Shown here: piece after piece, positions 20,426 through 30,826 of the stretch
Numbering within the stretch: the first letter of the stretch is position 1
Layout of the letters: every line of letters starts with the position of its first letter
From: Phytophthora sp. 'mugwort'
Taxonomy: Eukaryota; Oomycota; Peronosporomycetes; Peronosporales; Peronosporaceae
Length of the DNA: 64,000 bases
Direction: 5' to 3'
Assembly: GCA_033558025.1 (NCBI GenBank)
Contig: JAUCEF010000005.1
Span: forward strand, 2,604,001 to 2,668,000
Position numbers and translations under genes: made by a program
The notes under the pieces: model-generated
What the model was told of the DNA's origin: nothing
The model's input: only the letters and a program-made list of their open reading frames with translations
Databases searched by the model: none

Positions 20426-21826
20426 ATGCGGATCCCTGCCATCTTCGCAGCAATTGCCTCGCTGGCGGTGCTCCAGTCGAGTGGCGCTGTCAACACGGAT
20501 GTAGTCACCGACTCCGAGCTGGTCATGCTCATTTCACTGTCGCGCCATGGTAGTCGCGCACCGAACCCGACGGTCAAGGCTCATTGTCCGAACAACCTGT
20601 TGAACGTCGAGTCGTACTCGGTGCCGCTTGAGCAGCTTACGGAACGCGGAATGGAGCAGATGGAAAAGGTGGGAGACCACATTCGGGAGGTATACGTGGA
20701 AGAGAAGGGCTTCCTGTCCTCAACCTTCAATGGGCCGGAGGAAGACCCGCACTTTGAGGGGTATTTCCGAGCTGATGCGGCAAATCGATGCGGTCAGAGT
20801 GCCGTTGCCATGGGCTACGGACTGTATCCCGAAGGTACAGGACCGGACGGATACCCACGACAACCAATCCCCATATACATGCAGCTATTCGAGAATGAGC
20901 ACGACTTCACTGCCAACGGACCTTGCTGGCCAGTAATGTCGGCGAACAACCAGGTGTACACTAAAGGGCGGGCGGTGGTAGCTATCGAGCAACACAAGAA
21001 GACGCTCGAAGCTCTTGCAGAAATCTGTGGAAAAGAGTTTTACGTTAGCAATGATCCGGTCACGGCGATCAAGGATGTGAATGACATGTTCCTCTTCGAC
21101 CAGGACGAGGGTCTGGACCCGACACCAGGACTCACGCCCGAGTTGGTGAAAGATGTCTCCGAACTCGCGTTCCAGCACCTGATCGAACGTCTCTACTCGA
21201 CGCCCACGCAGATCACTGTATCCATCGGAGGATTCCCGCAGCTTCTAGTGCGGAACTTGCGCGAGGGCACTTCGCCGAGCCGGAACCCGGAGAGCCCCAA
21301 GTACCTGTCGTACCACGGCCACCGCGAACTCATGCACGGTTTGGGCTTCATGATGGGGATGAAGTTCAATTTCGAGGGTCTACCGCAGTACAATGGCTCT
21401 ACACCTCTCCACCCAGCGTCGACGCTGTTCTTCGAACTGCACCGCAAGGGTGAGGACTACTTCGTGCAGCTCTTTGTGTGGTCCCCGTTTAGCCCACGCA
21501 CGGCGGTCAAGCTCGACACCTGCGAGCTCAACTGTCCGGTGAATGAGTTCGCCGCCATCATTGAGAACCACATCCAGTCCACTGGTCCGTGGCAGGACAT
21601 CTGTGACTACCACCCAGTGAACGTGCCCGCCGTCAAGACCGCCAAGTCCATGAACGTAGTGGTGAATGACGCGACGATCGTCGAACCGAGAGAAGCAGCA
21701 ATGCCAACCGAGAATGCGAGCGTCCTATGGTCAATTCTGACGGCCGGTGGCCTAGTTGCCCTGGGTGCTGTCGGTGCCACCACGTACCAGCGTTACATGA
21801 CTCGCCGTGACTATCAGTCGTTGTGA
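20426..21826 (+). CDS. membrane-anchored histidine acid phosphatase
   Basis: The 466-residue protein has a signal peptide (about 1-20), the catalytic RHGSRAP motif (about residue 40) of the histidine phosphatase superfamily, and a C-terminal membrane helix (about 433-455) with a short basic cytoplasmic tail. The catalytic domain would face the outside or a vesicle lumen. The distal motif, which in acid phosphatases reads HD, reads GHREL here (about residue 302). An HxE arrangement recalls the HAE motif of multiple inositol polyphosphate phosphatases, so phytate-like substrates are possible. About ten luminal cysteines suggest disulfides. An initiator-like element lies 43 bp upstream. Confidence 0.85.
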   Translation: MRIPAIFAAIASLAVLQSSGAVNTDVVTDSELVMLISLSRHGSRAPNPTVKAHCPNNLLNVESYSVPLEQLTERGMEQMEKVGDHIREVYVEEKGFLSSTFNGPEEDPHFEGYFRADAANRCGQSAVAMGYGLYPEGTGPDGYPRQPIPIYMQLFENEHDFTANGPCWPVMSANNQVYTKGRAVVAIEQHKKTLEALAEICGKEFYVSNDPVTAIKDVNDMFLFDQDEGLDPTPGLTPELVKDVSELAFQHLIERLYSTPTQITVSIGGFPQLLVRNLREGTSPSRNPESPKYLSYHGHRELMHGLGFMMGMKFNFEGLPQYNGSTPLHPASTLFFELHRKGEDYFVQLFVWSPFSPRTAVKLDTCELNCPVNEFAAIIENHIQSTGPWQDICDYHPVNVPAVKTAKSMNVVVNDATIVEPREAAMPTENASVLWSILTAGGLVALGAVGATTYQRYMTRRDYQSL

Positions 21827-21989
21827 ATGCTGCGAACGGACACTCTCCATCTGATAACACATAGATCACACTTTATTGGCTAAAATACCTTTAGAACGCA
21901 TTCTCATTGGTTCACAGTCCGTTTGTCTCACAAGTCGCCAATTTTTTCTTTCGCGTCATTTACAGTGGAGAAAGGGAGGGACCTCTTCC

Positions 21990-24900
21990 ATGCCTCCGAC
22001 GACCGCTTCCTTCCTACTGCAGGCAGCGCCATGGGTGCCACTGGATGTTCGTCGAGGAAGCGTAGCGGACATATCGGTGCCCATCCTCTCAATTGCAGCG
22101 CAGAAGGACGACGGCCCGCAGGAATGTTTGCTATGGCAGTTCCAGCTCCAGAAGTACGATGTGGGCTTCCAGTTGCTGGAGAATGGGGCAGTGGTGCAGG
22201 ATTTGGGCCGGTTTACAGCGGTGGATGAAGGCGACGATGAAACCAGTGCGGATGCATCGATATCGCCGCATCTGCTGCAATTTGGCGCTCAGGTGCCGAC
22301 GATGGAGGGCAGATTCGACGACGTTAAACCCGAAAGCGTTTACACGTTGCGCTGGGACAATTTGTACTCGTTGGTGCGGCATAAGCGGGTGCAGTATCGG
22401 TTCTTAGTGACATCTAATAGTGTGGTAGCAGCGGCGGAGTTGGCGGTGCATGAGTCGCAGTCGCGCTCGCAACGAAGAGCGAGAAGGGCGGCAGCGGGTC
22501 TGCCACTTCCACATTTGGCAAAGAAACTGGCAAAGGAACGTGCATTGACGGACAAGGAAAGGAAAGAGGAGAATGAAAAAGTGGCGGCGAATCTTGAGCA
22601 GGCAGTGATGGACATTGTGTCGATTTTTACTGCAAAACCTGATAGTCCACTGCATGAAGGAGCTATTCGACCCTTTCTTTTGGCACTAGAAGCTGTCCTT
22701 CGCAATGGAATTAAGGTAAGACAGTTTTTATTGTGAAAAGGGTATACAGTACATGTGTGTATACAAATGGGGGCTTATATTCGGGGTTTTGATGTTGAGA
22801 AATGAAGGAAGAATTTCTTGATGTGTGGCCGGAAGAACCATTTTACGAATTCTTGCTGGAGACGCAACACGTATTGCGCGACGACATGAACATCGTGGCG
22901 GAAGTACAAGCAAGAGAACCTTTATCGAGTTTACAACATCTTGGATGGAACAAGTCTCGCTCATTTTTACTTCTGGCTTTGAACAAGGGAATTCTTCAGC
23001 GCGCTTTCGAGGTACGTATTCAAAATGTTTATCAGTGGGTCGACAGCCGTTTAAACTATTGCTTGGTATTAAAAAACAAATAATGCTGATTATGGTTGAT
23101 GACAGAATTTGAGCAAACGGAGGGTCGTGGTGGAGAAATATTACGAGCCCAGAGCTCTTTTGTACAATTATGAAGACGCCAGAACAATTGCCTCATTTCT
23201 CAGTGCTTTAAACGGAGTCACGTTTTTGCTTGCTGAGTATCCGCCGGATGAGTGCAATGCGGAAGATCAGCCGAAGTTTCCGCGGAATCTCAGGCAGTGT
23301 GCTCCAGAGGCTCCACTTTTTGGGAACGAAATATCCTTTCACGATAACGTAGAAGGTGATAGCAGTGTGATGAAATTCATTGAAGGAGACCCTAACGAAA
23401 TTAAGTATCTTGAAAACTGTACTGTGTCACGGTACATTCTTCACGGTGAGTCGTTCCAAGATATTGTGATCGGGTACGTTCCCCTCGAAGGGTCCAGTTT
23501 CCTAATTTTTAGCTAATGAGGTTATAACTATGGCCACGTTGCTACACAGGCGTTCTTCATCTGAGCTCCTTGCGCTTTCTGATACTACGGACGCCCAAGT
23601 GTTGTTAGCGCAACTACGAGTCCAGACACAAGACATTTTACTCTCAGTTACAACTCGTGACGGTCAAGATCTGACGAAGCCACTACGTTTATCAGCTTCG
23701 GATGACTGGGTCGAAGTGATTATACGATTTAAATCTAGTCTAGTAGATGGCCTTGCACTGAAGTTGGACAACTCATATTCTATAGTTCGATCCAAGCAAG
23801 TGCAGATTCGCCACTTATGCGCTGATGTATCCGCATACAGAAGGGCGTGGGAAGGATGTTTGGAAATGGCACGATCTATCTCGTGGAATAGTGCGTCACA
23901 TGCTGGTAGTAAGCGCTGTATTAAGTACATGGCGTCACTGCATCAAAAAGAGGAGACTGAAGTAATATTTCAGCGACAACAAGACGGTAGTACAACTGGC
24001 GATAGTAGTCCAGATAAGGACGATGGCAGCATGGGTTTTCGCTCCTCACTCCTCTCCAAGCCCGTCTCGTACTTTGCTGGTGGTCTGTTATCAAGTGATA
24101 GCAGAAGTGGAGCTTGCGACCAGTGTCTTACCTCCTTCTCGTATTTCAGTCGCCAGCACGAATGTCCTTGCTGTAAGGAGGTCGTGTGTATTCAGTGCTC
24201 TCGTCATCACACTCAAGTGAACGGAAAGGGCCCTCAGATAAAAGTTTGCGACGGATGCTTCATCAAAGAAAAAGAGAAAGAGGTAAGAAGTAAGAAGTTG
24301 GTACATTTGTTTTTGTTAAAAAAAAAAACTTGCTGTAACATGTCTAACATCTGCGATAAAGCGCAATCGAATTGCAAGTATGAAGGGCAAAGACACTGAT
24401 GAAGGTGGCGAACGACCAGAGTATGCTGCGCTTCGTAGGGATCCTGTTATGGATAAGTACTTCAAGATGCTTAGCTTCGGTGTTCCATCTCGCGGAGTGG
24501 CTCAGAAAATGACCCAAGACGAGGTGCTTTCAGACAAAATTGCCATTTTTGCAGCAGGGCCTGACGGAAGCAATGATTCCAGTTTTGGTCGAATGGAAAG
24601 GTTCGTGCTTATTCAGCGATGCAGTTATTTATCTAGATATTGATAATATTTGTGCGTTGGTATTCACAGAAAAGGAGAACGAGCCGGTAGCAGTGGTTTA
24701 AATAGACGCGATAGTACATTTCGAAAGGTTTACTGGACTAATCTGGAGTCGAAGAAGACCAATGAAACTATTTGGGCTCGTGTGACTGCAAGACGCAAGA
24801 CTGCTCCGATCACACTATCGCCACAGGATTTTCAGGATCTGGAATACCTTTTTGGTAACCCAACGGTTGCCTCACCTACCCGATCCATGGAAAAGACCGG

Positions 24901-27489
24901 AAAACAATCCAAATTTTCGTCTCTTGATCCGCGGAGATCAAACAACATTTCTATTGGGCTAAGCCAATTCAAAGCCGTCGGAGGAGCTGAGGCCATTTTG
25001 TCAGCATTAAAGAACTGCGACTTCGACTTCCTCACAGTCGATCGCTTGACGAATTTGCAAGACATTGCCCCAAATAGTGTTGAAGTGAAGCGTTACACCA
25101 ATTTCAAAGGCTCTCGAGCACGATTGGAACCCTCGGAAAAACTCTTGGTGGATATGTGTGAGATTTCACGGGTAACGGAAAAGGTAAAAGTGAAATTAAC
25201 CTGGCTTTTTAATTATTATTTTTGCTGACAGATTGATTTGTTGTATTGCGTGCAGATTAGTGCTATGATGTTTGCTTCACAATTCGAACACCAACAGCAC
25301 GAGTTGCGCAACCGTATTCGTGTGATCACCCAGGCTTGCTACGAAGTGTTGCGAAGTGAGCGACTTGCACGGTGCTTCGAATTGGTCCTTGCGATTGGGA
25401 ATCTCCTGAACACTGGCACAGAACTTGAAGGAGCTCAAGGCATAACACTTGCTTCTCTCTTGAAGGTACAGTCAGTCACCTAACGAAGCTTTTAATCGTC
25501 GAGCGCGTGAAACTTTTAACTTTGTTATATGTTTGTATTTCCGCCCTTAGCTATCAGAAACCAAGGCCATTGACCAAAGCATGACGCTCCTCCAGTTTAT
25601 CATCAAGCTAATCCACGTAAGTGTATTCACTAGTGGCGAAGCTGATTGTTCACAATGCTGAGTATGCACGAAATTGTCGATTTAGGACCGAGGCGAAGGT
25701 GATGTTTTGCTGTTCATTAACGACCTCAGTACATTATCCGAGGCGAGACGATTCTCAAATGCGATCTGCGACTCTCAAGCACGAGCATTACAACACGAAA
25801 TCACCAAACTTGAGCAGGAAATTAAGGAAGATATGGTGGAGAACTTGAAGCGATTTAACAAATCTGAGGCACTCCGAAAGCGTCAGTTTGAGGAGCGGAA
25901 AATTCAGCGGCATCAACCGTCACTAGCGTTTAAGCCCACAGGGAAGCTGCGAAGCAATGGCGTATTAACCAGTCCGCAAGGTGGGAACTCAAAGCCTCGA
26001 AAGACAATACTTGACGCAATTCGACAGCGAGGTGCAGAGAAAGTGGTCGGTGAGGGGGGCCACACCGAAGCAAACGGACCCAAACCGAATAATCCGCACG
26101 CTGCTGTGCTGGCCGCGATCCGTAGTCGTGGTGCAATTGACGCAAAACATACTGGAGAATCCCTACGGAGACCAAGTGCGAATGTGGAAATAGATGCTAG
26201 CGCTAAGGTAGGGCAGAATGCCGCCGTTCTTCACGCTGATGCACCTCCTGTAGAACTAAATGGCACTCGGAATCGACCGCAACAAATTTCAGATGAAATA
26301 AGCAGGGATGATAATGATTCAGCAATGAACAAGGCACATCAAGCATCAACTGCGAGGTCATCACTATTAGCTGCTATCAGACAGCGTGACCAACCAACAT
26401 CAAATTCAGATACTGATAAAATTGGTCCTCGCTCAGCTCTCTTGGCACTGCGTGTTCCAGAAGATAGCGAGAACGTAGCAAGTCAAAACGGTGCATCCTC
26501 GCTTGATGGTGGCTCACAAGTTGCTCTGTTTGCTGCGACCAGACAGCGGTCAACAAAACCGAAGCAAGAAAGTGTTGCTATTAGTGGCCATGGTTCCAAC
26601 AAAGAAGATGATGAGTTTGAGCCACGCGAGTACAAGATGGAAAGCAAATTTATCTCTGTCATGAGAGAGCGATTGATGACTATTAAAGCTGCGTTTGAAG
26701 ACATCGAAATGGACTTGGAGGCCTTACACACTGTCTGGGACGGCACGGCACGCTATCTGGCTGAAGACCCTAATGGATCGTCAACAGAGTACGTGTTTGG
26801 TCTGCTGAACAGATTCCTCCTCGATGTCAAAGTCGCGAAGACTCTGCTATTCCGCAAGGGGCTTAGTTTTACCAGCGAAGCGGACGCACTTCTTCCACAC
26901 GCGTGTAAGTGAGCTCTCTCCCTTTATTGGGGTCTAATGACAATTTGTTTTCTTCTAACGCACAAAATACTATTGTATGTTTACAGATGTGGGAAGCATT
27001 GTCGCGACCAAGTTTGGCTCGGGGATCATCACGGCACTCCGAGTTGCCGACAAGCGCATTGAGGTGAAGTTTCCTTGGAGTAAAGAAGCATATCTGGAAC
27101 CTTCTTCCATTCTATCAGGTGGTAGTTTGGTACGGTGCCGTCAATGGGGTCTGGGCATTATCCGTGAGACATGCTATGATGTGGGCCTTTGTGACGTTCG
27201 CTTTTCCTTTGGGTACGGCAAAATTCGTGTCGAGGAATTGTTGCTGGAAACTTCATCTAACAGAGAGGAGCTGCGTGAGGAGATACTGCGCTGCGGTTTT
27301 TTCATCGGTGATCCGGTCGTCACGCCATTTGGTTGTGGACACGTCCAGTCAATTCGCGGAAAGTCTCAAAGCTCCACAGCTGTGCTAACAGTCAGTTTGT
27401 TGGCTTCGGAGCCTGATATCTATAGCGGTGAACGTGTTTGTACGGCAGTCGCGTATGTGCTTGCAAGTCACGTCAAACGAAACTATTGA
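21990..27489 (+). CDS. GOLD-RUN-FYVE-FH2 formin with WH2-like repeats
   Basis: Ten exons read in phase: 21990-22715, 22808-23011, 23106-23473, 23550-24282, 24386-24600, 24670-25183, 25256-25465, 25551-25616, 25686-26904 and 26987-27489, giving 1585 residues. In order: a GOLD-like domain (about 20-145, VYTLRWDNLYSLVRHKRV); a RUN domain (about 230-355, KYYEPRALLYNYED); a second GOLD-like segment (LKLDNSYSIVRSKQV); a FYVE-type zinc finger (about 622-665, CDQC...CPCC...CIQC...CDGC); a KMLSFGVPSRGVAQKM motif; an FH2 actin-nucleation domain (about 765-1090, VYWTNL, LGNLLNTGTE-type region); five short L-x-AIR-x-R repeats (about 1120-1300); and a C-terminal domain with repeated FGxG motifs. No proline-rich FH1 is visible. 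RUN and FYVE suggest Rab- or phosphoinositide-guided actin assembly on endosomes. The open frame begins earlier at a TTG; the ATG at 21990 is used. Confidence 0.88.
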
Positions 27490-27597
27490 AAAAAAAGGCA
27501 GTAGGATGATAAATTCACGCTATTACCAAATGTTGTAATAGAAAATCGAGCTTGTGTTTTCGCTCACTGAAGAAACGACAAGCAAAGGAATGTTACC

Positions 27598-29082
27598 TTA
27601 TGCTTTGAGGTACCACGCAAATGGTTTGTCAGCGACGTAAGTGCAGATTTGTTTGGGCTCAAGGTAGCTGTTCAAGCCAAACGGACCGAGTTCACGCCCG
27701 ATGCCGCTCTTCTTGACACCTCCCCATGGCAGTTCCACGAAGCAAGGCTGGGAGCAGTTGTTCCAAACAATACCAGCGCGCAAGTTCTTGGTCACGCGTT
27801 GGAGCTGAGCTTCATCCGAGGTGAACACAGCAGCTGCAAGCCCGAATTCCGAGTCGTTAGCCATCGCCACTGCCTCTTCCTCCGTCTTGAACGTCATTAC
27901 CGTCAACACAGGCCCAAAAATCTCTTCCTTCCACACACGCATATCCGGCTTAACATTGGTGATAATTGTGGGCGGCACGAAGTATCCCTTGTCGCCGCTC
28001 GGTAGCGTGCCTTGGTCCAGAGTCGCGCCCGCCTCCGTCGCGCTGCTGATGTAACCCAACACTTTTTGTTGTTGCAGCTTGCTTACCAATGGACCCATCT
28101 GAACCTTGTCGTCCAGTGGGTCTCCTAGCACGAGCTTCTGTGTTTCCGTCACTAGTCTTTTAAGGAATTCATCGGCGATGTCTTCCTTCACTAAGAGTCT
28201 CGATGTCGCGCTGCAGATCTGGCCGTTGGTCCAGAAACAACCGAACATGACCCACTCGACTGTGCGCTCGAGGTTGGTTTTATCAAAGACGATCGCAGGG
28301 GATTTGCCCCCTAACTCCAGTGATATCTTCTTAATCTCCTTAGCAGCCTCCGTCATGATGGTACGTCCCGTCGGCACGCTGCCTGTGAAGGCCACTTTGT
28401 GCACGTCCGGGTGGGCCACTAACGCAGCCCCCGCCACGGCGCCCAGTCCATTAACCACGTTTAAAACTCCCGGTGGTAGACCTACGTCCGCAGCAATTTG
28501 ACCGAGCTGCAGAGCCGTCAACGGCGTCAACTCCGAGGGTTTGAGCACTACTGTGCAGCCTGCTGCAAGAGCTGGTGCCAGCTTCCACAAAGCCATAAGA
28601 GCTGGGTAGTTCCAGGGGATGATGGCACCTACAACTCCCACCGGCTCGTAGCGTAGAGCCCCGAGAAAATCATCGAGAGGCAGGTCCACCTTCTCGTACT
28701 GACGCTTATCCAGTGCCTCGGCGGCCTTAGCGTAGTACTGAAAACAGCCAGCCACGTCCTCCATGTCCCACACAGCTTCGGCCAGGGGCTTGCCATTGTC
28801 GATAGTCTCCAAGCGACTCAGTGCCTCCGTACGCTTCTCCACAATCGCCGCCATGGCTCGGAGGTACCCGGCTCGCTCCGCGCCGGTGGTCTTTCCCCAC
28901 GCCACAAACGCGCTCTTAGCAGCCTGGACGGCAAGATCCACGTCTTCCGCCGAGGCGCAAGCCACCGGCTGCACCACCGCCTCGGTCGCTGGGTTCAGTA
29001 CGTCCATGTACTTCCCGTGTACAGGTGCCACCCACTTACCATCGATGAAGAGCTCCTTAAGCTCCGGAATTGGGTCACTCAT
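27598..29082 (-). CDS. betaine-aldehyde-type aldehyde dehydrogenase
   Basis: The single-exon gene encodes 494 residues with all ALDH landmarks: IPWNYPALMALWKLAPAL, the NAD-binding GSVPTGR, the general-base glutamate in LELGGKSP, and the catalytic cysteine in GQICSATSRL. The GQICSATSRL sequence and overall pattern are closest to the ALDH9/ALDH10 group (betaine aldehyde and aminoaldehyde dehydrogenases). It would oxidise betaine aldehyde or related aldehydes with NAD+, giving osmoprotectant or detoxification roles. No signal peptide is seen; the C-terminus is not a clear peroxisomal signal, so a cytosolic location is likely. It is divergent from FEN1 across about 280 bp. The exact substrate is inferred. 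Confidence 0.88.
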   Translation of the reverse strand: MSDPIPELKELFIDGKWVAPVHGKYMDVLNPATEAVVQPVACASAEDVDLAVQAAKSAFVAWGKTTGAERAGYLRAMAAIVEKRTEALSRLETIDNGKPLAEAVWDMEDVAGCFQYYAKAAEALDKRQYEKVDLPLDDFLGALRYEPVGVVGAIIPWNYPALMALWKLAPALAAGCTVVLKPSELTPLTALQLGQIAADVGLPPGVLNVVNGLGAVAGAALVAHPDVHKVAFTGSVPTGRTIMTEAAKEIKKISLELGGKSPAIVFDKTNLERTVEWVMFGCFWTNGQICSATSRLLVKEDIADEFLKRLVTETQKLVLGDPLDDKVQMGPLVSKLQQQKVLGYISSATEAGATLDQGTLPSGDKGYFVPPTIITNVKPDMRVWKEEIFGPVLTVMTFKTEEEAVAMANDSEFGLAAAVFTSDEAQLQRVTKNLRAGIVWNNCSQPCFVELPWGGVKKSGIGRELGPFGLNSYLEPKQICTYVADKPFAWYLKA

Positions 29083-29362
29083 AGCTTCTAGTGTCGAATA
29101 ATTGGTGCTTAACGCTTGTCAAGAAGAACGTTAGATGTGAAATGAGGGCCCACAAAAAGATCCACTTCAACATTGCGACATATACAGTATATGTGTATTC
29201 CGTATTTATTTTGCTATGGACCATATTTATCCATATATATTTTGCAGCATGTTTATTATTTAACGGGATATAACTGTTAAGTTGCATAGATTTTGGCGGG
29301 AAAACATTTCGCTTCATTTAGACCAAAAGTATAATACCCTTTGACCAATCGATAGCACCAGC
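29083..29362. promoter_or_regulatory. divergent promoter region of ALDH and FEN1
   Basis: This 280-bp AT-rich gap separates two divergent genes. It contains a palindrome (ACATATAC, one base, GTATATGT) at 29178-29194. No oomycete initiator is clear on either strand. Confidence 0.45.
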
Positions 29363-30535
29363 ATGGGGATCAAAGGTCTGATGAAGCTGCTACAGGAGGA
29401 GGCTCCGTCTTGCATCAAGGAGGTGGAGAAGATGTCAGCTTTGGCGGGACGCGCCGTTGCCATCGATGCCAGCATGGCGCTGTACCAGTTCCTCATCGCC
29501 ATCCGCTCGGCAGACGGCGGCGGGCCCTCTCAAGCGCTAACAAACGCGGACGGAGAGGTGACGTCACACTTGCAAGGCATGTTTAGCCGCACTATTCGCA
29601 TGATGGAGAACGGACTCAAACCCGTGTACGTCTTTGACGGCAAGCCGCCGGTTATGAAGAGCGGAGAGCTGGCCAAGCGCAGCGACCGCCGCCAGGAGGC
29701 ACAGAAGTCGCTCGACTTGGCCACGGAGAACGGCAACACCGAGGACATTGACCGTTTTAACAAGCGCCTGGTGCGCGCCACGCCGCAGCACAACGAGGAC
29801 TGCAAAGAGCTGCTGAGACTCATGGGTGTGCCGCACATCACAGCCCCGTGCGAGGCTGAAGCTTCGTGCGCTGAGCTCGCTAAGAACGGACGAGTGTATG
29901 CTGCAGGCACGGAGGATATGGACGTATTGACGTTCGGTGTGCCCGTGCTGTATCGTCGTCTGACGGTATCGCCTGCTAAGAAGATCCCTATCCTGGAGAT
30001 CCGTCTAGAGCGGGCATTGAAGGAGATGGAGCTGACTCACGAGCAGTTTGTAGACCTGTGCATTTTGTGTGGATGTGACTACTGCGACTCGATTCGTGGT
30101 GTGGGTCCAAAGAAGGCGTTTGCAGGCATCAAGGAGCACAAGAGCATCGAGAAATTCATTGAGTCCCTGCAAAAGAACACGAGCAAGGGTGTGGTCATTC
30201 CCGACGAATGGCTGGGAGAAAACCCCATCTATAAGAACGCTCGCGAGATGTTCATCCAGCCCGAAGTGGTCGCTGCCAAGGAGGTCGAGATCAAGTGGCG
30301 TGACCCGCACGAGACCGAGCTGCTGGACTTCCTCGTCAAGAAGCACGGTTTTCAGGAGGACCGTGTGCTCTCAGCCATCACGCGACTAAAAAAGTCCAAG
30401 AGCACGCAGTCACAGAAGCGACTCGACAGCTTCTTCACGGTGTTGCCGAGCGCTGGAAACGTCAAGAAACGTAAGGCGCCCGCAGTTGCCAAGGGTGGCA
30501 AGAAGGCTGCCATTGCGAAGAAGGGCAAGAAATAG
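29363..30535 (+). CDS. FEN1: flap endonuclease 1
   Basis: The intronless gene encodes 390 residues. It begins MGIKGLMKLLQEEAPSCIKE, the XPG N-domain, and contains the metal-binding acidic residues in VFDGKPP, PCEAEASCAELAK and TEDMDVLTFG, then the helix-hairpin-helix region CDYCDSIRGVGPKKAF. A PCNA-interacting box, QKRLDSFF, lies near residue 355, followed by a lysine-rich tail. FEN1 removes 5' flaps during Okazaki-fragment maturation and long-patch base-excision repair in the nucleus. Length and motif order are normal for the family. Confidence 0.97.
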   Translation: MGIKGLMKLLQEEAPSCIKEVEKMSALAGRAVAIDASMALYQFLIAIRSADGGGPSQALTNADGEVTSHLQGMFSRTIRMMENGLKPVYVFDGKPPVMKSGELAKRSDRRQEAQKSLDLATENGNTEDIDRFNKRLVRATPQHNEDCKELLRLMGVPHITAPCEAEASCAELAKNGRVYAAGTEDMDVLTFGVPVLYRRLTVSPAKKIPILEIRLERALKEMELTHEQFVDLCILCGCDYCDSIRGVGPKKAFAGIKEHKSIEKFIESLQKNTSKGVVIPDEWLGENPIYKNAREMFIQPEVVAAKEVEIKWRDPHETELLDFLVKKHGFQEDRVLSAITRLKKSKSTQSQKRLDSFFTVLPSAGNVKKRKAPAVAKGGKKAAIAKKGKK

Positions 30536-30826
30536 TAGTACTATTAGGAAGGTGAACACAAACAACAGACACGCACTACTAAAGACTTGATAACATTCAT
30601 GGCCACGCCATTTCGCTGACAATGGTAATTTAGCCAAAACCATTTTCCTTCTTGGAGGCATGATTAATAAGAGCAACACCTTACCTTATACATTACTATC
30701 TGGGGGCTGCTACCACGGCAGCCCTAGTTTGCTACAACTATGTGAGAAATTAAATACTTATCGGCACGGCTTATACAAAGGAGGCGACCTCGACGAATGC
30801 GATTTCGAGAGCCTTCCTCCCGCATC

